From assembly GCF_003285265.1 (NCBI RefSeq), contig NZ_CP030239.1, positions 3,070,131 through 3,134,130 on the forward strand: 64,000 nt of DNA, given 5' to 3'. Source of the stretch: Paracoccus mutanolyticus. Its GTDB lineage: Bacteria; Pseudomonadota; Alphaproteobacteria; Rhodobacterales; Rhodobacteraceae. Shown piece after piece: positions 9,419 to 19,146 of this stretch. Each line of letters opens with the position of its first letter. Within the stretch, counting starts at the first letter, position 1. A model generated the notes under the pieces. It saw only the letters and a list, made by a program, of their open reading frames with translations. It was not told where the DNA came from and made no database searches. A program made the translations under genes and the position numbers.

Positions 9419-10816
9419 TCAGGCGGCTATGGCGGGCGTCGCCAGCACGATGCGGTTGCGCCCCGAGGATTTGGCCGTCAGCAGCGCCCGGTCGGCCCGG
9501 GCCAGCAGCAGCTCCGGGTCCAGCCTGCGCATCCCGCCCTGCGCGCCATCGGCCAGCGCGATCCCGGCCGAAATCGTCACCGACAGTTCGGGCGCGGCAC
9601 ATTCGGGGGGCAGGGGAACGGGGCGATCCATCACGCTGCGGCGCAGGCTTTCGGCGATCAGCCGGGCGTCGCGCGCCTGGCAGCCGGGCAGGACGACCAG
9701 GAACTCCTCTCCGCCCAGGCGGGCCAGAAGGGCGCTGTCGGGCAGGCTGGCCGCAAGGCGGCGCGAGATGGTGGCGAGCACCGCATCTCCGGCGGCATGG
9801 CCGTGCACGTCGTTGACCTGCTTGAAGCGGTCCAGATCCAGCACCATGACAGCAAGACGCCCGCCCTCGCGCTCGGCCTCGTCGAAAACTTCGGCCAGCC
9901 GGGGCAGGGCGAAGCGGCGGTTGTGCAGCCCGGTCAGCGGGTCGGTCATGGCAAGCTGGACGTTGCGCTGGGTTTCCTCGCGCCGGCGGTCGGCTTCCTG
10001 CTTGCGCGCGAGCTGGGATTCAAGGCGAAAGGCGGCTTCGGTCGCGCCGGTCTGGGTGGTCAGGTCGGCGGGCAGCACGTCGCCCGCCCCCAGGTCCAGC
10101 GCCACGGCCGTCATCTCGGCGCGTTCCGGACGCAGCACGATCACGAAGCCCGCATCGCGCGACAGGGGACGCGAGCGCAGTTCCGACAGCAGCCGCAGCC
10201 CGTCGCCCGGCTGGTGGATGTCGGCGGCAATGACGTAAAGCGCGGGGACGCGGCCGCGCGCCGCCTCGGCCAGCGCGCGTTCGGGGTCGGACACCCCGAT
10301 GGCGAAGTTGACGCGGCCTTGCAGCGCGTGCCGCCAGCCCAGGGCGGTGGCGGGCTGGTCGGCGACGAACAGGGCGCGCGGGCGGGGATCGTGCAGGAAG
10401 CCGCGCGAGTCCTCGGCCAGGCCGGTCTGGTGGATGTGATCGAGCATTCCGTCGTGGCGCATCAGCCCACGGATGCGCGCCAGCAGCGTCAGGTCGTCGC
10501 TGAAGGCGTCGATCAGCGCCGAGGCACCGGCCCTGAGCGCCGCGATCCGGTCCGCGCCATGCGCCTGGACCAGCACCGGCAGGTCGGCCCCGCCCGGCGC
10601 CGCCCGCAGCGCGGCGCAAAGCTCGGCCCCCGTCATGTCGGGCAGGCTGGCGCCGATCAGCACGATCTGGGGATGGGCCAGTGCCGCGGTCCGCAGCGCC
10701 TCGGCCCCCGAGCCTGCGGCCGACACCTCGTAGCAGGCCGAGGTCAGCCGCACCTTCATGGTGATGCGGTTGGTCGGCACGCCGTCCACGACAAGAATGC
10801 GCCCCGCCATATTCAT
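9419..10816 (-). CDS. PleD-like diguanylate cyclase (two degenerate receiver domains plus GGDEF)
   Basis: 465 residues: receiver-like domain 1 (about 5-120), receiver-like domain 2 (about 145-265) and GGDEF domain (about 300-455) with catalytic G-G-E-E-F near residue 372. It makes cyclic di-GMP from two GTP. In domain 1 the acidic start (V-V-D-G) remains, but the phosphoacceptor Asp reads Gly (V-L-I-G-A-S-L-P-D-M). In domain 2 the equivalent site reads A-L-Y-V-I-A-A-D-I. Phosphorylation control is therefore doubtful. An I-site-like R-x-x-D is not obvious upstream of GGEEF. It diverges from the DUF3572 gene, and the gap holds a TTAA-N7-TTTC near-match to a CtrA box (10867-10881). Confidence 0.9.
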   Translation of the reverse strand: MNMAGRILVVDGVPTNRITMKVRLTSACYEVSAAGSGAEALRTAALAHPQIVLIGASLPDMTGAELCAALRAAPGGADLPVLVQAHGADRIAALRAGASALIDAFSDDLTLLARIRGLMRHDGMLDHIHQTGLAEDSRGFLHDPRPRALFVADQPATALGWRHALQGRVNFAIGVSDPERALAEAARGRVPALYVIAADIHQPGDGLRLLSELRSRPLSRDAGFVIVLRPERAEMTAVALDLGAGDVLPADLTTQTGATEAAFRLESQLARKQEADRRREETQRNVQLAMTDPLTGLHNRRFALPRLAEVFDEAEREGGRLAVMVLDLDRFKQVNDVHGHAAGDAVLATISRRLAASLPDSALLARLGGEEFLVVLPGCQARDARLIAESLRRSVMDRPVPLPPECAAPELSVTISAGIALADGAQGGMRRLDPELLLARADRALLTAKSSGRNRIVLATPAIAA

Positions 10817-10918
10817 CCGCCTGCTTTACACCTGCTGCCCTTGCGGCCATCCTGCGCCGCAAATGGTTAAAAAAGCGTTTCCGGGATCGCGTCCCTGGTC
10901 ACGAGATTGCGAGATGAG

Positions 10919-11188
10919 ATGACTTTGGCCGAAGCCCGCGACATCGCGGATGCCGCATTCCAGCACATCGCCGCCGAACCCGAGCTGGTATCCGAACTGC
11001 TGACGCAGTCGGGCACGGACGTGGCCGGCTTGCGTGTCATGGCCGGCAGGCCCGAATTCGCCCAGTTCGTGCTGGATTTCCTGCTGGAGCAGGACCAGCG
11101 CGTGCTGGATTTCGCGGCGGGCGCGGGCATCGCCCCCCAGCGCGTCGTGATGGCGCGCGCGACGCTGGGCGGGGGCGATCCCTGGTGA
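10919..11188 (+). CDS. DUF3572 family protein
   Basis: Small acidic helical protein of 89 residues, beginning M-T-L-A-E-A-R-D-I-A and ending with G-G-G-D-P-W, which fits DUF3572 of alphaproteobacteria. An in-frame TTG lies four codons upstream; the ATG is preferred. Function is unknown. It is divergent from the diguanylate cyclase and convergent with the transaminase. Confidence 0.82.
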   Translation: MTLAEARDIADAAFQHIAAEPELVSELLTQSGTDVAGLRVMAGRPEFAQFVLDFLLEQDQRVLDFAAGAGIAPQRVVMARATLGGGDPW

Positions 11189-11195
11189 AAGGCGC

Positions 11196-12557
11196 TCAGG
11201 CCACTTCGGCAAAGACCTTGTCGAGCGCCTGATCCAGCTTCTCGAACATCTCGTCCATCTGCGCCTCGGTCAGGATGAAGGGCGGGCACAGCACCACGGA
11301 CTGACCCAGCGGCCGGCAGATCAACCCGATGTCGGTGCAGGTGTTGGCGATGCGTTCGCTGACCGAAAGGGTGCCGTCGAAGGGCGTCTTGGTCGCCTTG
11401 TCCTTGACCGCCTCCAGCGCCCACATGAAGCCCACGCCGCGATATTCGCCGATGTTGGGCTTTTCGGCCAGGCGCTTCAGCCCTTCCTCGAAGCGGGGGG
11501 CAAGGCGGCGGACGTTGTCGGCCAGCCCTTCGTTCATCACCACGTCGATGGCCTTCAGCGCGATGGCGCAGCCGACCGGATGGCCCGAGGCCGTGAAGCC
11601 GTGCGGGAACTCCTCGATCGCCTCGACGGCGGCGCCGACCCGCGCGGCCAGGTTCGGTCCCAGGATCACCGCGCCCATGGGGAACAGGCCCGCCGTCAGG
11701 TTCTTGGACGAAATGATCGCATCGGGCGTGAAGTCATAGGTTTCGCAGCCCCAGGTATTGCCGGTGCGGCCAAAGCCCGTGATGACCTCGTCCGAGATCA
11801 CCGGGATGTCGTATTTCCGCAGGATCGGCAGCATCGCCTGGAAATAGCCCTGCGCCGGGGGGATGACGCCGCCCGCGCCCTGCACCGGCTCGGCGAAGAA
11901 GCCGGCGATGGTGTCGGCGCCCTCGCGCTGGATCGTGTCCTCAAGCTCGCGCGCGAGGCGCTGGACGAACTGCTCCTCGGTTTCGCCCTCCTCGCCAAAG
12001 CGCCAGTAATGCGGGCAGGTCAGGTGGATGAAGCCGGGCAGCGGCAGGCCGAACACGCTGTTGTAGGGCTTGCCGGTCATGCTGGCTGAGACGGCGGTGA
12101 CGCCATGATAGGCGTTCCAGCGGGTCAGGATCTTGCGCCGCTCGGGCTTGCCTTCGGCGGCGTGCAGGAACCACAGCATCTTGACCATGGTGTCGTTCGC
12201 CTCGGAGCCGGAGTTGGTGTAGAACACCTTGCCCGAGGCGAAGGGCGAGACCTGGACCAGCTTTTCCGACAGCATCACCGTCTGGTCGGACATGCGCCCG
12301 AAGAAGGCGTGATAGCCCGGAAAGCGGTCGTACTGGGCTTTGGCGGCCTCGATCAGGCCCTTGTGGTCGAAGCCCGCGACCATGTTCCACAGGCCCGAGT
12401 TCGCATCCAGATAGCGCTTTCCGTCGGTGTCGACGACATAGGGTCCCTCGCCATGCGTCAGCACGACCGTGCCGCGCTGGTGGACCGAGGGCATGTCGGT
12501 GAAGCCGTAAAGCGAATACTCCTTGGCGCGGGCGTCCCAGCTTTGGGGTGTGTTCAT
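11196..12557 (-). CDS. Omega-transaminase (class III, PLP-dependent), Paracoccus type
   Basis: Cytoplasmic aminotransferase of 453 residues that moves amino groups from amines or amino acids to keto acids such as pyruvate. It has the class III layout: substrate loop (Y-H-A-F-F-G-R), phosphate site (S-G-S-E-A-N-D), Y-H-G-V-T, D-E-V-I-T-G-F-G-R and the PLP lysine in S-S-K-N-L-T-A-G near residue 285. The sequence looks nearly the same as the characterised P. denitrificans omega-transaminase, which is the main ground for the genus call; this is from memory, not alignment. The ATG has AGGAG upstream (GGAGCCTGTCATG context). The frame is intact. Confidence 0.93.
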   Translation of the reverse strand: MNTPQSWDARAKEYSLYGFTDMPSVHQRGTVVLTHGEGPYVVDTDGKRYLDANSGLWNMVAGFDHKGLIEAAKAQYDRFPGYHAFFGRMSDQTVMLSEKLVQVSPFASGKVFYTNSGSEANDTMVKMLWFLHAAEGKPERRKILTRWNAYHGVTAVSASMTGKPYNSVFGLPLPGFIHLTCPHYWRFGEEGETEEQFVQRLARELEDTIQREGADTIAGFFAEPVQGAGGVIPPAQGYFQAMLPILRKYDIPVISDEVITGFGRTGNTWGCETYDFTPDAIISSKNLTAGLFPMGAVILGPNLAARVGAAVEAIEEFPHGFTASGHPVGCAIALKAIDVVMNEGLADNVRRLAPRFEEGLKRLAEKPNIGEYRGVGFMWALEAVKDKATKTPFDGTLSVSERIANTCTDIGLICRPLGQSVVLCPPFILTEAQMDEMFEKLDQALDKVFAEVA

Positions 12558-12703
12558 GACAGGCTCCTTAAGCGGTTGTTGCGACAAGGCTAGCCGGGCG
12601 CAACAAGGCGTTCAATGGGGCGCGGGGCGCGCGCCGGCGATCTGCCCGGCGGCACGGGCAGGCTGGCGCGCGGGCAGGGCGCGAAACGGCAGTTCGCCGG
12701 ACC

Positions 12704-12991
12704 TCAGCGCTTGCGCACGAATTCGGTGCGCAGCACCAGCCCCTTGATCGTGTCGTGGCGGCAGTCGATTTCCTCGGGGTTGTCGGTCAGCCGGATCGAG
12801 CGGATCACCGTGCCCTGTTTCAGCGTCTGGCCCGCGCCCTTGACCTTCAGGTCCTTGACCAGGACGACCTGGTCACCATCGGCCAGTTCGTTGCCGGCGG
12901 CGTCGCGCACCACCGTCGTCTTGCGCGCCGCGATCTCGCTGGCGGGCAGCCATTCGCCGCTTTCCTCGTCATAGACGTATTCGTCGCTCAT
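12704..12991 (-). CDS. PhnA-domain protein (alkylphosphonate utilisation family), short form
   Basis: 95 residues. The C-terminal 70 match the PhnA/YjdM SH3-like domain ([11 protein letters not shown], then [10 protein letters not shown]). The N-terminal zinc ribbon of the E. coli protein is absent; instead there is [10 protein letters not shown]. Despite the family name a role in phosphonate breakdown is not established. It is divergent from miaB, with 74 bases between starts. Confidence 0.85.
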   Translation of the reverse strand: MSDEYVYDEESGEWLPASEIAARKTTVVRDAAGNELADGDQVVLVKDLKVKGAGQTLKQGTVIRSIRLTDNPEEIDCRHDTIKGLVLRTEFVRKR

Positions 12992-13065
12992 CGGGCATCC
13001 TTGTCGTGGCTTTGCAAATCCTGGGCTTTCCTGTATCAGCAGCGCAACCTCAAGGACAGCGCGGC

Positions 13066-14394
13066 ATGACGGACCAAGCCAAGACCACGGCAGCGAAGAA
13101 GCTTTTCATCAAGACCTACGGCTGCCAGATGAACGTCTATGACAGCCAGCGCATGGCCGAGGCCATGGGCGCCGAAGGCTATGTGCTGACCGAGAACCAG
13201 GCCGAGGCGGACATGGTGCTGCTGAACACCTGCCATATTCGCGAAAAGGCGGCCGAGAAGCTGTATTCCGACCTTGGCCGGCTGAAGCCCCTGAAGGCCG
13301 AGCGTCCCGACCTGAAGATCGGCGTCGCCGGCTGCGTGGCCCAGGCCGAGGGCGCCGAGATCCAGCGCCGGATGCCGATCGTCGACCTGGTCGTCGGCCC
13401 GCAGGCCTATCACCGCCTGCCCGCCATGGCGCGCGCCGGCGGCGGCGTCGATACCGAGTTTCCGGCCGAGGACAAGTTCGAGCACCTGCCGAAACCCGCC
13501 GCAACCCGCCGCGCGCCCGCCGCCTTCCTGACCGTGCAGGAGGGCTGCGACAAGTTCTGCGCCTTTTGCGTGGTGCCCTATACGCGCGGCGCCGAGGTCT
13601 CGCGCCCCGTCAGCCGCATCATGGCCGAGGCCCGCGACCTGGTGTCGCGCGGCGTGCGCGAGATCACGCTTCTGGGCCAGAACGTCAACGGTTGGCATGG
13701 CGAGGGGGACGGCGGCGAATGGGGTTTCGGTCGCCTGATCCGGGCGCTGGCCGAAATCGACGGGCTGGATCGCATCCGCTATACCACCAGCCACCCCAAC
13801 GACATGGCCGACGACCTGATCGAGGCGCATCGGCTTGAGCCGAAGCTGATGCCCTATCTGCACCTGCCGGTGCAGTCGGGTTCGGACCGTATCCTCAAGG
13901 CGATGAACCGCAAGCATACGGTGGACCAGTATCTGCGCCTGATCGACCGCATCCGCGACGCGCGCCCCGACATCATGCTGACCAGCGATTTCATCGTGGG
14001 CTTCCCGGGCGAGACCGACGCCGACCACCGGGGCACGCTGGATCTGGTGCGGCAGGTGAATTTCGGCACCGCCTTCAGCTTCAAATACTCGCCGCGCCCC
14101 GGCACTCCAGCCTATGACCGCCCCGAGGTCGACAGCGACCTGGCCGACGCCCGCTTGCAGGAACTGCAGGCCCTGCTGACGAGCCAGCAGAAGGCCGCGC
14201 AGGCCGGCATGGTCGGGCGCGAGCTGGGCGTCCTGTTCGAGAAACCCGGCCGGATGCCGGGGCAGATGGTGGGCAAGTCCGACTATCTGCATGCCGTCTT
14301 TGTCGAGGCGCCGCAGGCCCGCGTGGGCGATCTGGTCCGCGTCCGCATCACCCGCAGCGCCCCCAATTCACTGGCCGGTGAACTGGCCGCCTGA
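13066..14394 (+). CDS. miaB: tRNA-2-methylthio-N6-dimethylallyladenosine synthase MiaB
   Basis: Radical-SAM methylthiotransferase acting on i6A37 of tRNAs reading UNN codons. 442 residues: N-terminal UPF0004 domain with Cys in Y-G-C-Q-M-N, N-T-C-H-I-R and G-C-V-A-Q; radical SAM cluster C-D-K-F-C-A-F-C near residue 160; C-terminal TRAM domain. The ATG at 13066 fits the family start (M-T-D-Q-A-K); the upstream in-frame extension is not needed. The frame is intact. Confidence 0.96.
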   Translation: MTDQAKTTAAKKLFIKTYGCQMNVYDSQRMAEAMGAEGYVLTENQAEADMVLLNTCHIREKAAEKLYSDLGRLKPLKAERPDLKIGVAGCVAQAEGAEIQRRMPIVDLVVGPQAYHRLPAMARAGGGVDTEFPAEDKFEHLPKPAATRRAPAAFLTVQEGCDKFCAFCVVPYTRGAEVSRPVSRIMAEARDLVSRGVREITLLGQNVNGWHGEGDGGEWGFGRLIRALAEIDGLDRIRYTTSHPNDMADDLIEAHRLEPKLMPYLHLPVQSGSDRILKAMNRKHTVDQYLRLIDRIRDARPDIMLTSDFIVGFPGETDADHRGTLDLVRQVNFGTAFSFKYSPRPGTPAYDRPEVDSDLADARLQELQALLTSQQKAAQAGMVGRELGVLFEKPGRMPGQMVGKSDYLHAVFVEAPQARVGDLVRVRITRSAPNSLAGELAA

Positions 14395-14408
14395 ACCGGG
14401 GAACGGCA

Positions 14409-14437
14409 TTGACTTTGCCGGGCGAATCCGCCATATG
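14409..14437 (+). promoter_or_regulatory. Probable sigma-70 promoter of rplU-rpmA
   Basis: TTGACT at 14409-14414 and CATATG at 14432-14437, 17 bases apart, lie 146 bases upstream of rplU. The long leader could hold regulation, but no ligand structure is evident. Confidence 0.5.
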
Positions 14438-14582
14438 ACCGTGACCGGCCGGGCCTTTGCCCGTTGCCGGCGTGTTATTTTTAATCTCACCCCTTCCAGG
14501 GTGCGCTGTCCGAAGGCGGGGAAACCCACCGAACACTTGCATCGCAAGGGCCGCAGGACGCGGGGAAACAAGGAAGAAGCGA

Positions 14583-14951
14583 ATGTTCGCAGTTCTCAAG
14601 ACGGGCGGCAAGCAGTACCGGGTCCAATCCGGTGACGTGCTGCGCGTCGAAAAACTGAACGCCGAGGCCGGCGACAAGGTGCAGTTCAACGAAGTGCTGA
14701 TGATCGGCTCGACCATCGGCGCGCCGCTGGTTTCGGGCGCCGCCGTGCAGGCCGAGGTGATCGACACGATCAAGGCCGACAAGGTCATCACCTATGTCAA
14801 GCGCCGCCGGAAGCATTCCTCGCAGCGCACCCGTGGGCACCGCCAGCAACTGACGCTGATCCGCGTCACCGACCTGCTGGAAAGCGGCGCGGACAAGACC
14901 GACGTGAAAGCCGCCGTGGGCGCTCGCACCCGCGTCGAAACCGCCAACTGA
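14583..14951 (+). CDS. rplU: 50S ribosomal protein L21
   Basis: 122-residue large-subunit protein that contacts 23S rRNA. It opens [14 protein letters not shown] and carries the basic [10 protein letters not shown] stretch near residue 75. The start has GGAAGAAGCG upstream. rpmA follows after 13 bases, the usual operon. Confidence 0.97.
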   Translation: MFAVLKTGGKQYRVQSGDVLRVEKLNAEAGDKVQFNEVLMIGSTIGAPLVSGAAVQAEVIDTIKADKVITYVKRRRKHSSQRTRGHRQQLTLIRVTDLLESGADKTDVKAAVGARTRVETAN

Positions 14952-14964
14952 GGAGACTGAACCC

Positions 14965-15237
14965 ATGGCACACAAGAAAGCAGGCGGTTCGTCCCGCAAC
15001 GGTCGCGATTCGGCCGGCCGCCGTCTGGGCGTGAAACTGTTCGGCGGTCAGCAGGCCGTCGCCGGCAACATCATCGTGCGTCAGCGCGGCACCACCTGGT
15101 GGCCGGGCGCGAACGTCGGCATGGGCCGCGACCACACCCTGTTTGCGCTGACCGATGGTCAGATCAGCTTCCGCAAGGGCCTCAAGGGCCGCACCTATAT
15201 TTCCGTGCTGCCCGCGAATCTCGAGGCTGCCGAGTAA
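14965..15237 (+). CDS. rpmA: 50S ribosomal protein L27
   Basis: 90 residues, opening [16 protein letters not shown]; its N-terminus reaches toward the peptidyl transferase centre. GAGGAGA lies upstream of the ATG. Second gene of the rplU-rpmA operon. In related genomes obgE and proB usually follow close by; here they lie about 46 kb away. Confidence 0.97.
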   Translation: MAHKKAGGSSRNGRDSAGRRLGVKLFGGQQAVAGNIIVRQRGTTWWPGANVGMGRDHTLFALTDGQISFRKGLKGRTYISVLPANLEAAE

Positions 15238-15243
15238 GCCGTT

Positions 15244-15292
15244 CTTAACACCCAAGGTGTTAAAAAGGGGATCGGCGCAAGCCGGTCCCCTT
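15244..15292 (+). terminator. Two hairpins downstream of rpmA
   Basis: TTAACACC-CAA-GGTGTTAA (15244-15262) is followed by a longer stem of AAGGGGATCGGC with GCCGGTCCCCTT. There is only a short T-poor tail, so termination may be partial. Confidence 0.6.
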
Positions 15293-15344
15293 AGATATTT
15301 CAGGATTAATGCCCATATCATTTGCGAGTACGAGGGAGGAATCG

Positions 15345-15893
15345 ATGAATGAACTGATCGCGCCACCACCGCAGCAGCAGGTCGTGATCGCGACCGAGCG
15401 CTTTGTCCTGCGCCCGCTTCGGGCGTCCGACGTCGGGCTGATCGCGCATTACACCCAGGATCGCCGCGTGGCGGAGGGGACGCGCTCGATCCCGCATCCG
15501 CTGCCGCCGGGCGCCACGGAAAGCTATGTGCGCCGTGCGATGTCGCCCGACCGGGACGAGGATGTCTGGGCTATCGACGGGTCCGCGAACAAGCTGGCCG
15601 AATTGCTGGGCGTGGTCTCGCTGACCCGGCTTGAGGATTCGCAGTCCGAACTGGGCTTCTGGATCGGGGCGGGGTTCTGGAACACCGGCTTTGCGACCGA
15701 GGCGGTCGCAGCCCTGGTGGATGCGAACCCGCACGGCTCGCGCACGCTGTTTGCCGAGGCGTTCCAGGACAATCCCGGCTCGGCCCGGGTCCTGACCAAT
15801 TGCGGGTTCGAGTATCTGGGCGATGCGGAAAGCTGGTCGGTGGCGCGCAATGCGCTGGTCCCGACCTGGACCTATCTGCGCAAGATGGTCTGA
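15345..15893 (+). CDS. GNAT family N-acetyltransferase (RimJ-like)
   Basis: 182-residue acetyl-CoA-dependent transferase. It has T-E-R-F-V-L-R-P-L-R-A-S-D-V-G near residue 17, a central L-G-F-W-I-G and the C-terminal N-x-x-S-x-R-V-L-T-N-C-G-F-E-Y motif typical of the RimJ/RimL branch. A clean GAGGGAGGA ribosome site decides the start. The substrate is unknown. Genes of this kind commonly sit after rpmA in Rhodobacteraceae. Confidence 0.9.
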   Translation: MNELIAPPPQQQVVIATERFVLRPLRASDVGLIAHYTQDRRVAEGTRSIPHPLPPGATESYVRRAMSPDRDEDVWAIDGSANKLAELLGVVSLTRLEDSQSELGFWIGAGFWNTGFATEAVAALVDANPHGSRTLFAEAFQDNPGSARVLTNCGFEYLGDAESWSVARNALVPTWTYLRKMV

Positions 15894-15925
15894 ACCGTTC
15901 GGGGAGGAGCGGTTGCTACCCATGC

Positions 15926-15949
15926 AAGGGCGCCATCGGCGCCCTTTTT
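15926..15949 (+). terminator. Rho-independent terminator after the GNAT gene
   Basis: Perfect nine-base stem AAGGGCGCC / GGCGCCCTT with an ATC loop, followed by a T run. Confidence 0.85.
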
Positions 15950-15962
15950 CATGGCCGCCTTT

Positions 15963-16474
15963 TCAGCGGCGCAGGCTGACCGCGTTGCCGGCGCCGGTGA
16001 TGATGACTCGCGGATATCGGCCAGCGCCTCGTTCGGACAGGGTCAGCGACGGCGCGTCACGCTCGTCCGAGGCCGGGTTGGCTGCGCGCCGCGATCTGCG
16101 CTGCCCTGGGGCGGGGGATGGCCGACCAGCCGCAGCCGCAGCACGCCGTCCTGGTCGGGCTGGATGCGGCCGGGCGGCATCCGCATTTCCGTCACCAGCG
16201 CGACGTCCCACCAGCCCTGCGTCGCGGGCACGGCCGTCACGACCAGTATCCGGCCTTCGTAAAGCGGCTCCCACCGGGCCGAGGTGATATGGGCAAGGCC
16301 CAGCCGTGCATCGTCCCGGGCGGTCGGATAGCCGCCCTCGGGCATCAGGGTGGTCGGCTGGCTTGATCCGCCGCCGAACCAGCCCATCGGGTTCAGCCGG
16401 CTTTCGCTGAGGCGGGCGCAACCCGCCGCCGCCAGCAGCACCATGCCCACGCTGGCCCAAGTCCCGATCCGCAT
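15963..16474 (-). CDS. Putative lipoprotein (frameshifted)
   Basis: About 165 residues. It starts M-R-I-G-T-W-A-S with a lipobox L-L-A-A-A-G-C near residue 19, so a membrane-anchored lipoprotein is predicted. At about 16090 the family-like sequence moves to another frame (P-A-S-D-E-R-D-A-P-S-L-T-L, ending N-A-V-S-L-R-R), which suggests one missing or extra base; otherwise the protein ends at 16043. No function recognised. It is divergent from sufE. Confidence 0.7.
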
Positions 16475-16598
16475 CCGCTGTCCCCATCGTCGCTGTCCTT
16501 GGCGCGAGTGATAGGCCAAACTGCGCGGTGACGAAAGCCTCTTTGACCTTGCGGGCCGGCCGCGCTATGCCGGGACGCCCGCGCTGAAAGGACATCTT

Positions 16599-17006
16599 AT
16601 GGCCACGCCCGCCTTTGAAGAAATCGCCGAAACCTTCGATTTTCTCGAGGACTGGGAAGAGCGCTATCGCCATGTGATCGAACTGGGCAAGGCGATGCCG
16701 GCTATGGACCCGGCCCTGCAAGTGCCGGCGACCAAGGTCGAGGGTTGCGCCAGCCAGGTCTGGATCATGCCTCGGATCGAAGGCGGAACCTTCGATTTCC
16801 AGGGCGACAGCGACGCGCTGATCGTGCGCGGTCTGATCGCGATCCTGCATGCGCTGTTTTCCGGCGTGCCGGTCGGGCAGGTCGCCGCCATCGACGCCCC
16901 CGCCGAGCTGCGCCGCCTGGGGCTGGAGGAACACCTGTCGGCGCAGCGTTCGAACGGGCTGCGTGCCATGGTTGAACGGATCCGCCTGCTGGCCGCCGCG
17001 GCCTAG
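16599..17006 (+). CDS. sufE: Cysteine desulfuration protein SufE
   Basis: 135-residue sulfur acceptor that takes persulfide from SufS for Fe-S cluster assembly. The acceptor Cys is in V-E-G-C-A-S-Q-V-W near residue 49. GAAAGGA lies upstream of the ATG. The stop codon abuts an IS481 remnant on the other strand, so the last residues may have been altered by that insertion. Confidence 0.94.
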   Translation: MATPAFEEIAETFDFLEDWEERYRHVIELGKAMPAMDPALQVPATKVEGCASQVWIMPRIEGGTFDFQGDSDALIVRGLIAILHALFSGVPVGQVAAIDAPAELRRLGLEEHLSAQRSNGLRAMVERIRLLAAAA

Positions 17007-17187
17007 CTGTTCAGTCCCGGCATTTGGTGGATCGGATTTACGATGAATCGATCTGGCTCTGATGTCCAGATTTTGCAGATGTATTCGTAGGGCGTGAGGC
17101 CGCCGAGGGTCTTGAGCCTGCGCGCGAAGTTGTAGGCGGACATGAAGTCCGCAAGATGCGTCCGCAGTTGATCATGGCTGTCGTAAT
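17003..17187 (-). pseudogene. IS481-family transposase, C-terminal fragment (copy A, part 2)
   Basis: Encodes Y-D-S-H-D-Q-L-R-T-H-L-A-D-F and L-T-P-Y-E-Y-I-C-K-I-W ending at the natural stop. The remainder of this copy lies beyond the IS1182 element at 18695-19146, so the IS481 copy was interrupted. Confidence 0.8.
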
Positions 17188-18694
17188 GGAGGGTGAAGCG
17201 GATCAGAAAACGATCCGGGGGGGCTGTTGAAGAAGTCGTTTCATGCTGCTGCTGGGATCTGGGGCAGGGTCCGATTTTCAATGATTGACCTGATGAACTG
17301 CAGGGCTGCCGCCAGCTTCTTGAGGTTCATTGCCACGGCCGTCAGGAGGGCCTGGATCTTCATGTTTTCGAGCCCTCTGCGGATGGCCCTGGCAAGTCCG
17401 TGGAGCGTCTTGGCCGTGCCGTGCGCGCCTTCGACCCGCCAACGGTGGCGCGTATGGATCGCGTGTTCATCGTCACCCCATGTCGCGCGTTTGCGCCGGG
17501 CGCGCAGGATGGCCGCATGCTTGGTTACGATATGCACCCGGCGAGATGTGGCGCCCCGGGGCAGGCATTGCGCCTTGAGGGGACAGCGTGTGCAATCGCG
17601 CCGGTCCGCACGATACCACTTTCCGGATTTGGTGCTGTTGCGAGGGGTCAGCCGCTTCTTCGCCGGACATCGGGCCACGTTGTCTTGAGGATCATACTTG
17701 AACCGCTCGGTGGGCAATCCCTGCGCCCCTTTGCGGCGGGGCGCGCGAAGAGGCGGGATGACGGCTTCGATCTGGCGGTCCTCAAGGGCGGCGAAGACCC
17801 GTCCCACCCCATAAATCGTGTCCCCCCCGAAACCCCCCGGGGTAACCCCGGACACTTCGATGGCGCCGAGGCGCTCGTCGAACCGGCCCGTGTCATGCGC
17901 CTCGCCGGTCACGATCTCTACATCGACGACGACGCCTGCCAGGTCATCAACCGCCGGTGCTGCTTGCAGGCCGGGCGCAGAGGGCCACTGGAGGATGTCG
18001 CCATGGTGGCGTCCGGATCCGTGCGGCAGAGCGTCTTGAACCTGCCGCTCCTGCGCGCGTCCCGCGCCGTGTGGTCGGCCTCGGCTGTGTCGTGGGCTGC
18101 CTCGACCGCATCCAGATGGCGCGTCACCGGCGCATCCATACTGACATTCGCCCGGATCAGGCTTGCGTCGATGTGGACGGCCTCGGCTGAAACCATCCCG
18201 GCTTGCTGGCACTGGCGCACGACTCGCGTGAAGATCCGGCGGAAGACGTCCTCGCCCCAACGCTGACGGATGCGCGTCAGCGAGGAGTGATCCGGCAGCG
18301 CCTCGTGCAAGGCGTGACCGACGAACCAGCGGATCGCGAGATTGACTTGCGCTTCCCTCATCAGGCGCCGGTCATGGACGATCCCGAGAAGAAAGCCGGC
18401 CAGCATCAGGCGCACAGCAACCTCGGGGTCGATGCCGGGGCGGCCGTGGTCGGCGCAAGAGAGAGCACCCACTTCAGCACGCAGCCACTCGAGATCGAGA
18501 ACCTGATCAACCCTCACCAGCACATGGTCGTCAGGGATCAGGCTCCGGAGTGACCCGGTGATGAAAAGCTCCAGCTGCCCGCGTTCCTTCCGACCCAGCA
18601 TTGTAACCTCCTATCCACCAATAGGCACAGTGAAACAGAGGGATGGCACTTCTTCTACAGCCCCCCGGGAGCGTTTTCTGACCCTTCACCCTCC
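17188..18694 (-). mobile_element. IS1182-family insertion sequence, inserted in an IS481 copy
   Basis: About 1.5 kb. The ends form an imperfect inverted repeat of about 45 bases: GGAGGGTGAAG, then CAGAAAACG, then GGGGGGCTGT and GAAGAAGT, read inward from 17188 and from 18694. The inner GGGGGGCTGTTGAAGAAG part is the usual IS1182 end. Exact ends and target duplication are blurred by runs of G and C. Confidence 0.75.
17241..18601 (-). pseudogene. IS1182-family DDE transposase, frameshifted
   Basis: The N-terminal half (start 18601, M-L-G-R-K-E-R-G-Q-L) has the IS1182 opening with D-D-H-V-L-V-R-V and H-I-D-A-S-L-I-R-A-N. The C-terminal half, in another frame down to 17241, has C-P-A-K-K-R-L-T-P-R, a zinc-finger-like C-x-x-C-P-L-K-A-Q-C and R-W-R-V-E-G-A-H-G-T-A-K. 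The switch falls at about 17960-18000. Either a small indel or a sequence error inactivates it. Confidence 0.82.
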
Positions 18695-19146
18695 TTGATC
18701 GTGCGGTTCATTCGTTCGACCTGGCCGTTGGTCCATGGATGCTTTACCTTTGTCAGCCTGTGCTCGATCCCATGCTCACGGCACACGCGGCCAAAGATGT
18801 GCTCGAAGGCGGTCGTGTCGCAGCTCCGATTTGCGAACTGTATGCCATTGTCGGTCAGCACCTTATGGAGCCGGTAGGGAGCTGCGGCATCAGGTCGCGC
18901 AAAAACTGGGCTGCAGCCATCTTCCCCGCCTTTTGGACGAGGCGAACGAAGGCAAACTTGCTGGTTCTGTCAATTGCGACAAAGAGATAGAGCTTCCCTT
19001 CGGCGGTCTGCACCTCGGCAATGCAATATCGATGTGAAAGAAGCCTGATAGGATAGTGCTTGAACTTAGACCGTTTCGGTTTGTCGCCATCCACGTCGGG
19101 CAGTCGAGAGATGCCGGATGACGCTGAAGGCACCGATGCAGCGCGA
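18695..19146 (-). pseudogene. IS481-family transposase, middle fragment (copy A, part 1)
   Basis: Carries A-L-H-R-C-L-Q-R-H, G-F-F-H-I-D-I-A, E-G-K-L-Y-L-F-V-A-I-D-R-T and the DDE-region T-D-N-G-I-Q-F and W-T-N-G-Q-V-E-R-M-N-R-T-I-K, spread over two frames. The N-terminal end is cut at about 19146 where a recombinase scrap begins. Confidence 0.8.

Noticed and set aside
8945..10870. Long open frame antisense to DUF983 and the diguanylate cyclase
   Set aside because: The GGDEF protein on the minus strand is intact; the antisense product is compositionally biased.
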